Source: Microbacterium sp. EST19A (GTDB lineage Bacteria > Actinomycetota > Actinomycetes > Actinomycetales > Microbacteriaceae). Taken from it: a DNA stretch of 64,000 nucleotides. Below, in pieces: positions 1 through 8,670 of this stretch. The stretch lies in the NCBI RefSeq assembly GCF_019969685.1, contig NZ_JAHXYZ010000001.1, positions 1,302,001-1,366,000 of the forward strand. Direction: 5' to 3'. The stretch's first letter is position 1. Each line of letters begins with the position of its first letter. The translations under genes were made by a program, and so were the position numbers. The notes under the pieces were generated by a model. That model saw only the letters and a list, made by a program, of their open reading frames with translations, searched no databases and was not told where the DNA came from.

Positions 1-935
1 ATGCCGTCGCCCTGGCGCGCTGGGCCGCGCCGGCGTTGCTGCGTCCGCTCTCACGTCTCGCGCAGAACGATGTCTCCCTGCGAGAGGGATGGGATGCCGC
101 GGGGCTGCGCGGCCCGCTCCGCACGGCCGTGCTCGAGCCGTTCCTCGCCGGGGTCCTGGCAGAGCGAGGGGGCGAGACGTCGAACGCGTTCGCGCAGCTG
201 CTCGTCGGATTCTTCGCGTTCGGGCGCCCCGGCCTGCCCGCGCAGGGGATCGCCGCGGTCCCCGCGCAGCTCGCCGCACACGCCCGCAGTGCCGGCGCCG
301 ACATCCGTCTCGGCGCCCGTGTGGGGCGCGTGTCGGCGAGCGGTGACGGCATGCAGGTGGACGTGGCCGGCGGCGATTCCGTCCGCGCAGCGCGGGTGGT
401 CGTCGCGGTCGGACCGGATGCCGTCGCCGATCTCACCGAGCTGCCCGCCCCGGCGACGAACGGTCTGCAGACATGGTGGTTCGCCGCCGCCGAACCACCC
501 ACCACGTCCGCGCTCCTCACCGTCGACGGGCGCGGCCGAGGCCGAGGCCCCGTCGTGAACACCGTCGTCATGACCCACACGGTGCCCTCCTACGCCCCGG
601 CCGGACACCACCTCATCGGCGCGACCTGCCTGCTGCCGCGCGATGGCGATACCGCCGCCGAGCCGGAAGTCCGCCGCCACCTGAGCGAGATCTGGGGTGC
701 CGACATCGACGCATGGGAGCTGATCCGGCGCGACGACATCCGCGACGCACTCCCCGCTCAGCCGGCACCGCTGGGCGCGGCACGATCGCCGCGCCACGCC
801 GATCGTCTGTACGTCGCCGGTGACCACCGGGATACCGCCTCGATCCAGGGTGCCCTTGCGTCGGGCGAACGGGCCGCGCGCGCGATTCTGACGGAAGTCG
901 GCGCCCTGAGGAGCGCGGTCACGCCGCTCAGCTGA
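1..935 (+). CDS. FAD-dependent oxidoreductase (phytoene desaturase-like amine oxidase fold), C-terminal part
   Basis: This reading frame is open from the first bases of the window, so the gene starts upstream and only about 311 C-terminal residues are present. The visible part has the style of NAD(P)/FAD-dependent amine oxidase-fold proteins. It contains a segment ending LPAQGIAAVPAQLAAHA, where this family reads 'P..G...ip..La', a following strand rich in RLGARVGRV, and a terminal YVAGDHRDTASIQGALASGERAA, which matches the FAD-contacting end '(A/G)GD....s..gA..SG..aA'. The N-terminal Rossmann glycines lie outside the window. The substrate cannot be named. It ends 6 bp from the stop of the convergent small membrane protein gene. 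Confidence 0.75.
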   Translation, partial: AVALARWAAPALLRPLSRLAQNDVSLREGWDAAGLRGPLRTAVLEPFLAGVLAERGGETSNAFAQLLVGFFAFGRPGLPAQGIAAVPAQLAAHARSAGADIRLGARVGRVSASGDGMQVDVAGGDSVRAARVVVAVGPDAVADLTELPAPATNGLQTWWFAAAEPPTTSALLTVDGRGRGRGPVVNTVVMTHTVPSYAPAGHHLIGATCLLPRDGDTAAEPEVRRHLSEIWGADIDAWELIRRDDIRDALPAQPAPLGAARSPRHADRLYVAGDHRDTASIQGALASGERAARAILTEVGALRSAVTPLS

Positions 936-941
936 CCCCTG

Positions 942-1190
942 TCAGTCCTTCGGGACGTTCCGGACGTTGATGAGGTACGTGAACAGGGTGAGAACGGCGA
1001 AGATGCCGATCATTCCCCACGGGGCGAACGAGAGATCGTGCTGAGAGAACAGTTCGGCCACGAGGTAGCCGAGGGCGGCGGCGATGCCGGTGATGATGGC
1101 CCAGAGCAGAACTCGACCCTTGGAGCTGTATGCGTTGCGGCTGGTCAAGATGATCCCCCGGATCGTGTCGGTGTGCCTGTCGGTGCTCAC
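942..1190 (-). CDS. small two-helix membrane protein, function unknown
   Basis: This 82-residue protein begins at a GTG (VSTDRHTDT). A longer frame reaches an ATG at 1271, but its extra N-terminus is arginine-rich and looks non-coding, so I prefer 1190. Two hydrophobic segments are visible, LLWAIITGIAAALGYLVAEL and WGMIGIFAVLTLFTYLI, followed by a short polar tail. I do not recognise a named family. The gene converges on the FAD oxidoreductase and is divergent from the aldo/keto reductase, with about 115 bp for two promoters between them. Confidence 0.6.
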   Translation of the reverse strand: MSTDRHTDTIRGIILTSRNAYSSKGRVLLWAIITGIAAALGYLVAELFSQHDLSFAPWGMIGIFAVLTLFTYLINVRNVPKD

Positions 1191-1305
1191 CCTAGTGAGA
1201 TACGGGCACCGATGACCACTGCCGGGGCGATCGCCCATCTTCGCGCGCACCCGCCGTCGTGTCCACCCCATCGGCTCAGCGATGTGCCGCCCCTACGATC
1301 GCCTC

Positions 1306-2190
1306 ATGCACACACGCACAATCGGCAACGACACCACGGGCCGCGTCGACGTCGGGGCGATCGGTCTCGGCCTCATGACCTTCGACCAGACCGGCCGCCA
1401 GCCCCGGGAGCAGCTGCGCGACACGGTGCGCGCTGCGCTCGATGCCGGCGTCACCCTGTTCGACACTGCCGACGCCTACGGGCCGGGTGAAGAACTCGGT
1501 GCCGACGCGCAGGGCGAGAACGAGAAGCTCATCGCCTCGATCCTCGACGAGCTCGGCGTGCGCGACCGTGTGTACCTCGCGACCAAGGGCGGTGCGTTCC
1601 GCACCGACGGCGGCGGTTGGGCCATGGACGGGAGCCCGGAGCATCTTCACCGCGCGGTCGACGCGAGCCTTTCCCGACTCGGCGTCGACCAGATCTCGCT
1701 GTGGCAGCACCACCGACCCGACCCGAAGGTCGACTATGCCGAGACCATCGGCGCGCTGACCGAGATCGCCGCGAGCGGCAAGGTGCGGATGATCGGGCTG
1801 TCGAACGTCGACCCCGGACAGATCCGGGCGGCGCACGAGGCGCTGGGCGACAGTCTCGTGAGCGTACAGAACCAGTTCAGCCCGAAGTTCCGCAGCAGCC
1901 GGCCCGAGATCGACGCCTGCACCGAGCTGGGTCTGGCGTTCCTCCCGTGGAGTCCGCTGGGTGGGCTGTCGGATGCCAAGGAGCTGGCCGAACAGCATCC
2001 GGCTTTCCAGCAGGTGGCCGAGTCTCGCGGCGTGAGCGCGCAACAGGTGGCGCTGGCCTGGGAGCTGGCTCAGTCGCCGGTCGTCATCCCCATCCCGGGG
2101 GCCAAGCGACCGCAGTCGATCCGCGACTCCGCCGCGGCCGCCGACCTGGCCCTGACCGACGACGAGCTCGCCGCGCTCGACCAGGACTGA
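1306..2190 (+). CDS. aldo/keto reductase
   Basis: This 294-residue (beta/alpha)8 NADPH-dependent aldo/keto reductase probably reduces aldehydes or ketones in the cytoplasm. The family tetrad is visible: Asp53 and Tyr58 in FDTADAYG, Lys94 in LATKGG and His136 in QHHRPDP. The late cofactor-binding stretch VIPIPGAKRPQSI is also present. The ATG at 1306 (MHTRTIG) is preferred over an upstream ATG at 1282, because aldo/keto reductases normally begin a few residues before the first barrel strand. The natural substrate cannot be told from sequence. It is followed after 26 bp by the BLUF gene on the same strand. Confidence 0.88.
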   Translation: MHTRTIGNDTTGRVDVGAIGLGLMTFDQTGRQPREQLRDTVRAALDAGVTLFDTADAYGPGEELGADAQGENEKLIASILDELGVRDRVYLATKGGAFRTDGGGWAMDGSPEHLHRAVDASLSRLGVDQISLWQHHRPDPKVDYAETIGALTEIAASGKVRMIGLSNVDPGQIRAAHEALGDSLVSVQNQFSPKFRSSRPEIDACTELGLAFLPWSPLGGLSDAKELAEQHPAFQQVAESRGVSAQQVALAWELAQSPVVIPIPGAKRPQSIRDSAAAADLALTDDELAALDQD

Positions 2191-2216
2191 GCGCGCCGCG
2201 GTCATAGTCTCTACAT

Positions 2217-2675
2217 ATGTCTGACACTGCGCCTGCTGCGGGGCATCGCGTCGTCTATTCGACCGTGTACACCAGCGCGGCGACCGCGCCGTTCGACGGC
2301 GACGACCTCACGCGCCTTCTCACCCAGAGCCGATCCGCCAATGAGGCCCGGGACGTCACCGGAGTGCTCCTCTACCGGCAGGGTCGTTTCGTGCAGTACC
2401 TCGAAGGCGACGAGGCGACGGTACGGGAGCTCGTCGATCGCATCGGAGCAGACCCCCGGCATGGCGGCTTCCGCGTGCTCGTCGATGACGAGCACGAGTC
2501 TCGATATTTCCCGCAGTGGACCATGGGTTTCGTGAGCGAGGAAGCGGACGCCCTCATGCCGATCGGATTTCGCACGGCTTTCAACGACATCGACGTGCTC
2601 GACGAAGACCCTGCCGCCGCGGTTCGCGCGTTCCGACAACTCAGCCTGATGTTCAGAGATCGCCCCGGGAAGTGA
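2217..2675 (+). CDS. BLUF-domain blue-light sensor, stand-alone
   Basis: This 152-residue protein is almost entirely one BLUF domain, which binds FAD and senses blue light. Landmarks match the family: Tyr18 in VYTS, Asn42 in SANEARDVTG, Gln60 in RFVQYLEG, the DPRH turn (79-82), and Trp101/Met103 in PQWTMGF. Tyr and Gln are the residues whose hydrogen-bond network switches on illumination. There is no fused EAL, GGDEF or cyclase domain, so it must signal through a partner or its about 40-residue C-terminal extension. A TAGTCT hexamer lies about 6 nt before the ATG and no Shine-Dalgarno is evident, so a leaderless transcript is possible. Confidence 0.9.
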   Translation: MSDTAPAAGHRVVYSTVYTSAATAPFDGDDLTRLLTQSRSANEARDVTGVLLYRQGRFVQYLEGDEATVRELVDRIGADPRHGGFRVLVDDEHESRYFPQWTMGFVSEEADALMPIGFRTAFNDIDVLDEDPAAAVRAFRQLSLMFRDRPGK

Positions 2676-2697
2676 CCGCAGGATCCCAGGCTCCGGT

Positions 2698-2991
2698 TCA
2701 GAACAGCGGGTTCTCGCCCTTCGCCTGAGCGATGGCCCTCGTGCGCGCCTGGATCAGCCGTAACAGGAGCGTGCTGAGCAGGAATCCGCCGACGACGGCG
2801 ACAGCGACGAGGTACCAGATGCCCACTTCGGGATCGATCAGTTCGAAACCGTAGATCACCGCGACGAGCACGGCGAGGACCGCTCCCTCGATCAGCGCGA
2901 ACCTGACGAACAGCCGGGTCTGACGGCGGCCGTAATCGAGGACGACGGCACGGACGCGGGCATCGATTGAAGAGTCGTGAGCGGAGGTCAT
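2698..2991 (-). CDS. small membrane protein with two transmembrane helices, unknown
   Basis: This 97-residue protein begins MTSAHDSSIDARVRAVVLDY. A start further upstream at 3063 would add an arginine-rich tail that does not look coding, so the internal ATG at 2991 is chosen. A polar N-terminal region of about 40 residues containing RRQTRLFVRF is followed by two membrane spans, IEGAVLAVLVAVIYGFEL and YLVAVAVVGGFLLSTLLLRL. The C-terminus is basic and cytoplasmic in style. No family was recognised. It converges on the BLUF gene, whose stop is 22 bp away. Confidence 0.6.
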   Translation of the reverse strand: MTSAHDSSIDARVRAVVLDYGRRQTRLFVRFALIEGAVLAVLVAVIYGFELIDPEVGIWYLVAVAVVGGFLLSTLLLRLIQARTRAIAQAKGENPLF

Positions 2992-3163
2992 GAGCCCACG
3001 GTAGCGAGGTCGCGTCCGCTTCGGCGTCCTACCGCTCGATGTCCACGCATCCGCTCTGTTCATCTTCTCGTCGCTCCCGCGTCAGCCCGACGTCATCCGG
3101 CTTCGATGGTCTGAAGGGGCCTCGTGCGGCTGAGCACGAAACCCCACCCCACAAAGGACAGAC

Positions 3164-5707
3164 ATGACCTCCCCCACCCCTGCGGTGCGGTGGCGGCGTC
3201 GCGGACTGACGTCCGTCGCGCTCCTCGCCCTGCTCGGCGGCGCCGTCGTCGCCCCTTCGGCGTTCGCTGCGACGAATGCCGCACCGGATGCCGCACCCGA
3301 GGTGCCGACGGGATCGCTGATCACCGGCGACACCACCTGGCACTACCTCGATGACGGTTCCGACCCCTCTCCCCAGCCCGCAGCGCTCCGCGACTGGACG
3401 CTGCCCGCGTACGACGACAGCGCGTGGAAGACGGCGACCGGATCCTTCGGCGCCAAGAACGGCAAGCTCGGCGCCGTCGGTCCCGTCACGCCGAAGACGC
3501 TCCTGAACCACTACCTCGACGGGTCGAAGGCCCCGACGGTCCCGACTTACTTCTTCCGCAGCACGTTCGAGCTGGAGGCGGGCGTCGCCGAGCAGGTCGC
3601 GTCGCTGTCGAGCTCGATCACCTACGACGACGCGATCGTCGTGTGGATCAACGGCGAAGAGGTCGCCCGCTTCGTCGACGGCCGCATCACCGACACCACG
3701 AATGTCGAGTATGCCGGCGACTCGAACGGCGACCCGCTGACCAGCACCATCACCGCCGAGGGCGACGTGCTCCAGGACGGCACCAACACCATCGCCGTGG
3801 CACTGTTCCAGGACCGCGAGACGAGCTCCGACATCTACTTCGACATGTCGTCGCTGACTCTGGTCGAGGCATCCGACCCCGGCGCCCCCGTCGTCGCACC
3901 GCCGACGCGCGTCATCATGACGCCGACCGAGCAGCCCGAGATCTCGCAGTCGTTCTCGTGGCTCGCGGGCGACGCCTCGCACACGATCGGTCAGGTCGAG
4001 ATCGCGCCGGCCGCCGGTGGCGAGACCCGCACGATCGACGCCTATGACGCGGGTGTGGTGAACGGCAACCCGAACCACCACTTCTCCGCCACGGTGACGG
4101 GCCTCACCGCTGCCACCGGCTACCGCTACCGCGTGGGTCTCCCGGGCAGCTGGAGCGACTGGTTCGAGTTCACGACCGCCGACCCGAATGCGACGGACTT
4201 CCAGTTCGTCTACTACGGCGACGCGCAGATCGGCCTCGACACGACGTGGCCGAGCGTCGTGAAGCAGGCGGAGGCGAATGCACCCCGCTCGATCGGCTCC
4301 GTGCACGCGGGCGACCTGATCAACACCTCCAGCAACGAGAACGAGTGGCTCAACTGGTTCAAGGGCATGGAGGACTCCGCCACGCACACCAACGTGATGG
4401 CCGCCCCGGGCAACCACGAGTACTCCGGCGACAAGCTGCTCACGGCGTGGAAGGCCGCGTTCGAGTACCCGCACAACAACCCGTCGATGGACTCGATCGG
4501 CGAGCTCGCCGATCTCGCGAAGGGCGACACGGAGGTCGCAGCCCAGTACCGCTCGCTGTTCGACCACTGGAGCGCGTTCGCCGCCGAGACCGCGTACTAC
4601 ACGGACTACCAGGACGTGCGATTCATCACGCTCAACGCGACGCGCGATGCGACCTTCCTCACACCGCCGGCTCTCCCGTCCTGCACGGGTGCCGACTGCC
4701 CCATCAACAAGGGCGAGGAGCTGTGGATCCGCTTCCAGGGCGCCTGGCTCGACCTGCTGCTGCAGAACAGTCCGTCGAAGTGGAACGTCGTCACGTTCCA
4801 CCAGCCGGTGTTCTCTGCATCCGAGGGTCGTGACGAGCCGAAGCTGCGCGCCGACTGGGTTCCGATCTTCCAGCGAAACGACATCGACCTGGTGCTCATG
4901 GGCCACGACCACACCTATGCCCGCGGCTACGTGAACACCGACGCGACCGAGACGCCCGGTCTCACGACCGGTCCGGTGTACGTGGTCTCGAACTCCGGTG
5001 CGAAGCACTACGAGCTCGAGACCGCCGAGAAGAACGTCTGGACGAACAACGGCGCCACCCAGGTGCTGCGCGGTCAGGGCGTCACCACCTACCAGGTGAT
5101 CGATGTCTCGAACGGCCAGCTCGTCTACCGCTCCTACCTGGCCGAGAAGCAGCCGGATGCGACGACCGACCTTCCGGTCGGCGCGGTCTACGACACGTTC
5201 ACGATCACGAAGTCGGATGCCGGCGAGAAGTGGGTGACCGAGGCCGGGGTCACGCCTCCGGTCACGGAGCCCCAGGTTCCGGGCGAGATCGAGCTGGGCG
5301 CGGCATCCGTCAAGGCCGGCGGCACCGTCACGGTGTCGGGCACGGGCTTCGCGGCGGATGCCGAGCTGCGCCTCGAACTGCGCTCCGACCCGGTCGATCT
5401 CGGAACCATCACGGTCGGTGCGGGCGGTGCGTTCTCGCGCTCCGTCACGATTCCCGCGGCCACCCCGGCTGGAGTGCACACTCTCGCCGTGATCCTCCCG
5501 GACGGCACCGAGGTCACCGCCTCGCTCACCGTCACGGCGGCAGCGGCGGGCGGTGGGGCGGTGACGCCCGGTATCGGCGGCGCGGCGACGGGTGACCTCG
5601 CGAACACCGGAGCCGACAGCACCCCGTACGTGATCGCCGCGGTGGTGCTGCTCGCGCTGGGTCTCGGTCTCGTCGCACTGCGACGTCGCCGGCAGCACGC
5701 CGAGTAG
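3164..5707 (+). CDS. secreted, wall-anchored purple acid phosphatase-like metallophosphoesterase
   Basis: This 847-residue exported enzyme has a signal peptide at residues 1-37 (basic start, hydrophobic core, AFAA cleavage). A jelly-roll-like region follows, then a fibronectin-III-like purple acid phosphatase N domain (about 245-345). The calcineurin-type core shows GDAQ (Asp353), HAGDL (about 383), PGNHE (about 415), TFHQPV and MGHDHTYARG (His581/His583), all metal ligands of the family. An Ig-like module (about 710-790) precedes LANTG at 812-816, a hydrophobic helix and RRRRQHAE. That tail fits a sortase signal, and LAxTG is the motif known for actinobacterial class E sortases. It probably releases phosphate from organic esters outside the cell. 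Confidence 0.88.
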   Translation: MTSPTPAVRWRRRGLTSVALLALLGGAVVAPSAFAATNAAPDAAPEVPTGSLITGDTTWHYLDDGSDPSPQPAALRDWTLPAYDDSAWKTATGSFGAKNGKLGAVGPVTPKTLLNHYLDGSKAPTVPTYFFRSTFELEAGVAEQVASLSSSITYDDAIVVWINGEEVARFVDGRITDTTNVEYAGDSNGDPLTSTITAEGDVLQDGTNTIAVALFQDRETSSDIYFDMSSLTLVEASDPGAPVVAPPTRVIMTPTEQPEISQSFSWLAGDASHTIGQVEIAPAAGGETRTIDAYDAGVVNGNPNHHFSATVTGLTAATGYRYRVGLPGSWSDWFEFTTADPNATDFQFVYYGDAQIGLDTTWPSVVKQAEANAPRSIGSVHAGDLINTSSNENEWLNWFKGMEDSATHTNVMAAPGNHEYSGDKLLTAWKAAFEYPHNNPSMDSIGELADLAKGDTEVAAQYRSLFDHWSAFAAETAYYTDYQDVRFITLNATRDATFLTPPALPSCTGADCPINKGEELWIRFQGAWLDLLLQNSPSKWNVVTFHQPVFSASEGRDEPKLRADWVPIFQRNDIDLVLMGHDHTYARGYVNTDATETPGLTTGPVYVVSNSGAKHYELETAEKNVWTNNGATQVLRGQGVTTYQVIDVSNGQLVYRSYLAEKQPDATTDLPVGAVYDTFTITKSDAGEKWVTEAGVTPPVTEPQVPGEIELGAASVKAGGTVTVSGTGFAADAELRLELRSDPVDLGTITVGAGGAFSRSVTIPAATPAGVHTLAVILPDGTEVTASLTVTAAAAGGGAVTPGIGGAATGDLANTGADSTPYVIAAVVLLALGLGLVALRRRRQHAE

Positions 5708-5725
5708 GTTCGCCGCGTCTGCGAG

Positions 5726-5764
5726 GAAGGCGTCGTCGGGGGCCTCGGCTCCGGCGGCGCCTTC
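5726..5764. terminator. possible hairpin between convergent genes
   Basis: GAAGGCG and CGCCTTC arms enclose a GC-rich loop between the metallophosphoesterase stop and the stop of the leftward HAD gene. A long loop and no clear T-run make this only a moderate candidate. Confidence 0.35.
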
Positions 5765-5768
5765 TCTC

Positions 5769-6641
5769 TCAGATGGTCGCGAGCGCCTGTGCGAGTCCGT
5801 CTTCTGCCAGCGATCCGGTGATCTCGGATGCCACGGCGCGGAGTTCGTCGGGTGCATGCCCCATCGCGATCCCTCGCCCGTGCGCACCGGCCCAGTCGAG
5901 CAGCTCGATGTCGTTGAAGCCGTCGCCGACGGCCATGACCCGGTCGCGGCCGAAGCCGAGCAGGCCACGCAGCTCTTCCGCCGCGGATGCCTTCGTGACA
6001 CCCTCCGCGGCGAGGTCGAGCCAGGCCGTCCAGCCGAGCGAGTACGTGACTCCGCGCAGCTCCATCCCAGCGGCGATCCGTCGGAACTCGTCGATATCGG
6101 CATCCGGAGCGATCGCCACCACCCGCACCGCCCTGCCCGCGGTGAGCGCGTCGAACGGCACGATCTGCTGCTCGATCTCGGGCACGGTCGTCGCCGAGGG
6201 GAACGGATGCGTGAACCGATACGCGCCCCTCTCGTCTTCCACCGCGATGAGCGCCTCGGGGAGGTGCTGCCGAAGGGCGTGCAGCACGGGCGCGGCGTCG
6301 AAGCCCGCGATGCGCAGCCGGCGATAGCCGCTCGCCGCACCGGCATCCCGCTGCAGCACCATTGCGCCGTTCGAGCACACGACGTACTCCGGCCAGGCTT
6401 CGATGTGATCGAGGACCGAGAGAGTGGTGGCCGCCGACCGTCCGGTCGCGACGAGCAGATGATGCCCCGCGCTCTCGACGCGGCGCAACTGCCTCTTGAC
6501 CGCGACGCTCGCTCGGCCGGTCTCATCGATGGTCGTGCCGTCGAGGTCGATCGCGACGAGCCACTCCTCCGCTCCCCTGCGGCGCGCGGGCACACCCGCG
6601 GCGCTCGCTGGTGCGGGCGGAATGACGTCGGCGTCGAACAT
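5769..6641 (-). CDS. HAD-superfamily Cof-type phosphatase
   Basis: This 290-residue cytoplasmic haloacid dehalogenase-fold hydrolase is of the Cof/YidA type, which dephosphorylates small sugar phosphates or nucleotides. Motif I is AIDLDGTTID (Asp32 nucleophile, Asp34), motif II is LVATGRS, a lysine in VTKASAAEEL serves as motif III, and motif IV is AVGDGFNDIELL. The cap domain lies between motifs II and III. The start at 6641 is preferred over an ATG at 6692 because GGGAG lies 5 to 6 nt upstream. The substrate is unknown. The next leftward gene, a reductase, begins 69 bp upstream, so co-transcription is possible. Confidence 0.85.
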   Translation of the reverse strand: MFDADVIPPAPASAAGVPARRRGAEEWLVAIDLDGTTIDETGRASVAVKRQLRRVESAGHHLLVATGRSAATTLSVLDHIEAWPEYVVCSNGAMVLQRDAGAASGYRRLRIAGFDAAPVLHALRQHLPEALIAVEDERGAYRFTHPFPSATTVPEIEQQIVPFDALTAGRAVRVVAIAPDADIDEFRRIAAGMELRGVTYSLGWTAWLDLAAEGVTKASAAEELRGLLGFGRDRVMAVGDGFNDIELLDWAGAHGRGIAMGHAPDELRAVASEITGSLAEDGLAQALATI

Positions 6642-6710
6642 GGAACTCCCGATCCTGGGTCGTGGGAAAAGGATAGGCGGGGCCGACGACATCGGCCCCG
6701 CCCCGGGTGG

Positions 6711-7295
6711 TCAGTCGGTGATCGTCACGATTCCCGATGACGACCCCAGCAGCTCGACGGTGCGCTGCGCGGCCCGGTCGATCTGCACCCGCGGCTCGGC
6801 CGGAACGGCATCCGGGTTGTAGGTTCCGGGTCCGTAGAACTGGCCGTAGCTCAGCACGACTCCGCCTTCGGCCAGCACCGAGGTCTCCAGCTGCTTCACG
6901 GCGAGGGCGTCGGGCCCGTCGGGGAGCTCCCACGCGACCGTCTGGGCGAGGATCTTCGGGTTCCCGGCGGCACGGGCGGCGTCGATGATGTTCTGGTTGC
7001 CCTCGGTGCGGATGCGGGCGTTGAGGTCGCCGAACTCCGCGATCCTGCTGACGTCGTCGGGCAGGTCGGTGAGCTCGTTGAGGATGATGTCCGGGCCGAA
7101 TGCGACGACCGCCGTGATCAGCGCGTCGCGGTCGAAGACGTCCACGACCACGGGCACGGCGCCGAGTTCGGCGAGCCGGTCGGCCTTGGCGGCGGAACGC
7201 GTCATCCCGGCGACCGTGTGGCCCGCGTCGACGAGGAGGGGGATCAGCCGCTGGCCGATGACTCCGGATGCTCCGGCGAGGAAGATCTTGGACAT
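6711..7295 (-). CDS. NAD(P)-binding epimerase/NmrA-like short-chain protein
   Basis: This 194-residue atypical short-chain dehydrogenase/epimerase has the Rossmann signature GASGVIG at residues 8-14 directly after the N-terminus, then MTRSAAKADRL. It is shorter than catalytic epimerases, which run to about 300 residues. The YxxxK pair is not evident: the tyrosine in SYGQFYGPGTYNP corresponds to the usual 'YG.fYGpg' strand. It may be a reductase or an NAD(P)-sensing protein. An AAAGG element precedes the ATG. The MFS gene ends 36 bp upstream on the same strand, so the pair probably forms one operon. Confidence 0.75.
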   Translation of the reverse strand: MSKIFLAGASGVIGQRLIPLLVDAGHTVAGMTRSAAKADRLAELGAVPVVVDVFDRDALITAVVAFGPDIILNELTDLPDDVSRIAEFGDLNARIRTEGNQNIIDAARAAGNPKILAQTVAWELPDGPDALAVKQLETSVLAEGGVVLSYGQFYGPGTYNPDAVPAEPRVQIDRAAQRTVELLGSSSGIVTITD

Positions 7296-7331
7296 GATGG
7301 TGCCTTTCGTTGGAGGTGAGGGTGACCCGGC

Positions 7332-8549
7332 TCACCCTCGACGCGCGATGCGCGCCTGGGCGACGAGGCTGATGAGGGCGAAGAGGATCGTGAGGGCGGT
7401 GTAGCAGACGACCGCAGGGATCTCGCCGAGCGGTCCGGCGATCTGCCCCTCGATGACGATCGGCAGCCCGAACGCGGTGTACGAGACGATGTACACGGCT
7501 GCGACGATCCCGGCCCGCTGCTGGGGGTCGACGAGCGGGATGAGCAGCTGAAGCGCCGCGGTGAAGGACGACCCGAAGCCGACGCCCGCGATCGCCTGAC
7601 CGAGAATCATCAGCACGAGGCTGCCCGCGAAGACGCCTCCGATGATGGCGGCCGCACCGAGGATCGACGCGTAGATGCCGATGACCATCGCGTGACGGGA
7701 CGCGATCTTCGCGAACACGATTCCGATGACGGTGGACACCGCCGGAGCGACGAACCCCGCGAATCCGCCGAGGAAGGGACTGTCGATCCCGAAGACGCTG
7801 CGCACCATGTTGGGCGCGAGCCCTCCCGAGAGACCGGCGAGCATCCACACGGCCGCGACGACGGGGGCGGCGGCGAGGAACTCGGCCCGGGCGGCCGCGG
7901 GCACGGCGACGCGAGGGATCAGCGACCGCAGCGCTCCCGGCCGGCGCCGTCCGGTCTCGGGCGACAGGATCGCGACGACGATGCCCAGCAGCGTCAGCAC
8001 GATCAGGATCACGAAGATGACGGTGTTCGCACCCGGGGTGAGCTCGATCGCCAGTCCGGCGAGCACCGATCCCAGCGCCAGTCCCCCGGTGAGGCTGATG
8101 CTGCCGAGGATCGCGCCCAGGCGCTTGTCGCCGCCCGGCGCCAGCTCCACCATCGCCGCCGTGAACGCCGCGGTGGCCGCGCCGCTCGCGATGCCCTGCA
8201 CGATGCGCCCGGCGATCACCGCGCCGACGTCTCCGGCCGTGAGGAACAGCAGGTTCGAGCCCAGCTGCACGATCAGGCCGCCGATGAGGACGGGGCGTCG
8301 GCCGATGAAGTCCGACAGCGAGCCGAACACCAGCACCGCGACGAGGAACCCGGCGGCATAGACGGCGAAGGCGACGTTGAGCATCTCCGGCGCGAAGGTG
8401 AACCGGTCCTTGTAGTCGACCAACAGCGGGGTCAGTGCGCCGGCGCCCAGGTACAGGCTCATGAAGGCGACGGCTGTTCCCGCCAGGGAGAGCCCGAGCG
8501 GAAGCGCGCGACGGCCCGTTCCGCGAGCGGTCGAGCGTGGTGAGGACAC
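7332..8549 (-). CDS. MFS drug-type exporter
   Basis: This 405-residue major facilitator has about 12 membrane spans. After the first helix (LGLSLAGTAVAFMSLYLG) come a loop with FGSLSDFIGRRPVLIGG, the MFS motif A between helices 2 and 3, and LLFLTAGDVGAVIAGRIVQG. The pattern fits proton-driven exporters of the drug:H+ antiporter group. The GTG at 8549 is selected because GGAG sits 7 nt upstream, and an ATG at 8603 would add a basic leader. Downstream on the same strand is the small epimerase. Upstream is the MocR gene, and an ACTCG-TAT-CGAGT palindrome (8625-8637) lies between them. Its cargo is not predictable. Confidence 0.85.
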   Translation of the reverse strand: MSSPRSTARGTGRRALPLGLSLAGTAVAFMSLYLGAGALTPLLVDYKDRFTFAPEMLNVAFAVYAAGFLVAVLVFGSLSDFIGRRPVLIGGLIVQLGSNLLFLTAGDVGAVIAGRIVQGIASGAATAAFTAAMVELAPGGDKRLGAILGSISLTGGLALGSVLAGLAIELTPGANTVIFVILIVLTLLGIVVAILSPETGRRRPGALRSLIPRVAVPAAARAEFLAAAPVVAAVWMLAGLSGGLAPNMVRSVFGIDSPFLGGFAGFVAPAVSTVIGIVFAKIASRHAMVIGIYASILGAAAIIGGVFAGSLVLMILGQAIAGVGFGSSFTAALQLLIPLVDPQQRAGIVAAVYIVSYTAFGLPIVIEGQIAGPLGEIPAVVCYTALTILFALISLVAQARIARRG

Positions 8550-8624
8550 TTCGGGCTCCTTCAGCGATGTCAGGGATCGCGGGCCGGGGTGGCGCCGCTG
8601 CAATCGACACTACGAAGGAAGAGG

Positions 8625-8637
8625 ACTCGTATCGAGT
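8625..8637. promoter_or_regulatory. short palindrome upstream of the MFS exporter
   Basis: ACTCG and CGAGT arms are separated by TAT in the 121-bp gap between the MocR stop and the MFS start. It could be an operator for the exporter operon. It is short enough to occur by chance. Confidence 0.25.
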
Positions 8638-8670
8638 ACCACTCTGACCCTACGATCTCGGACCACTTCG

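Noticed and set aside
3029..6595. Very long leftward open frame opposite the metallophosphoesterase and within the HAD gene
   Set aside because: It is a high-GC shadow: arginine-rich, without domains, and opposite a gene with clear catalytic motifs.
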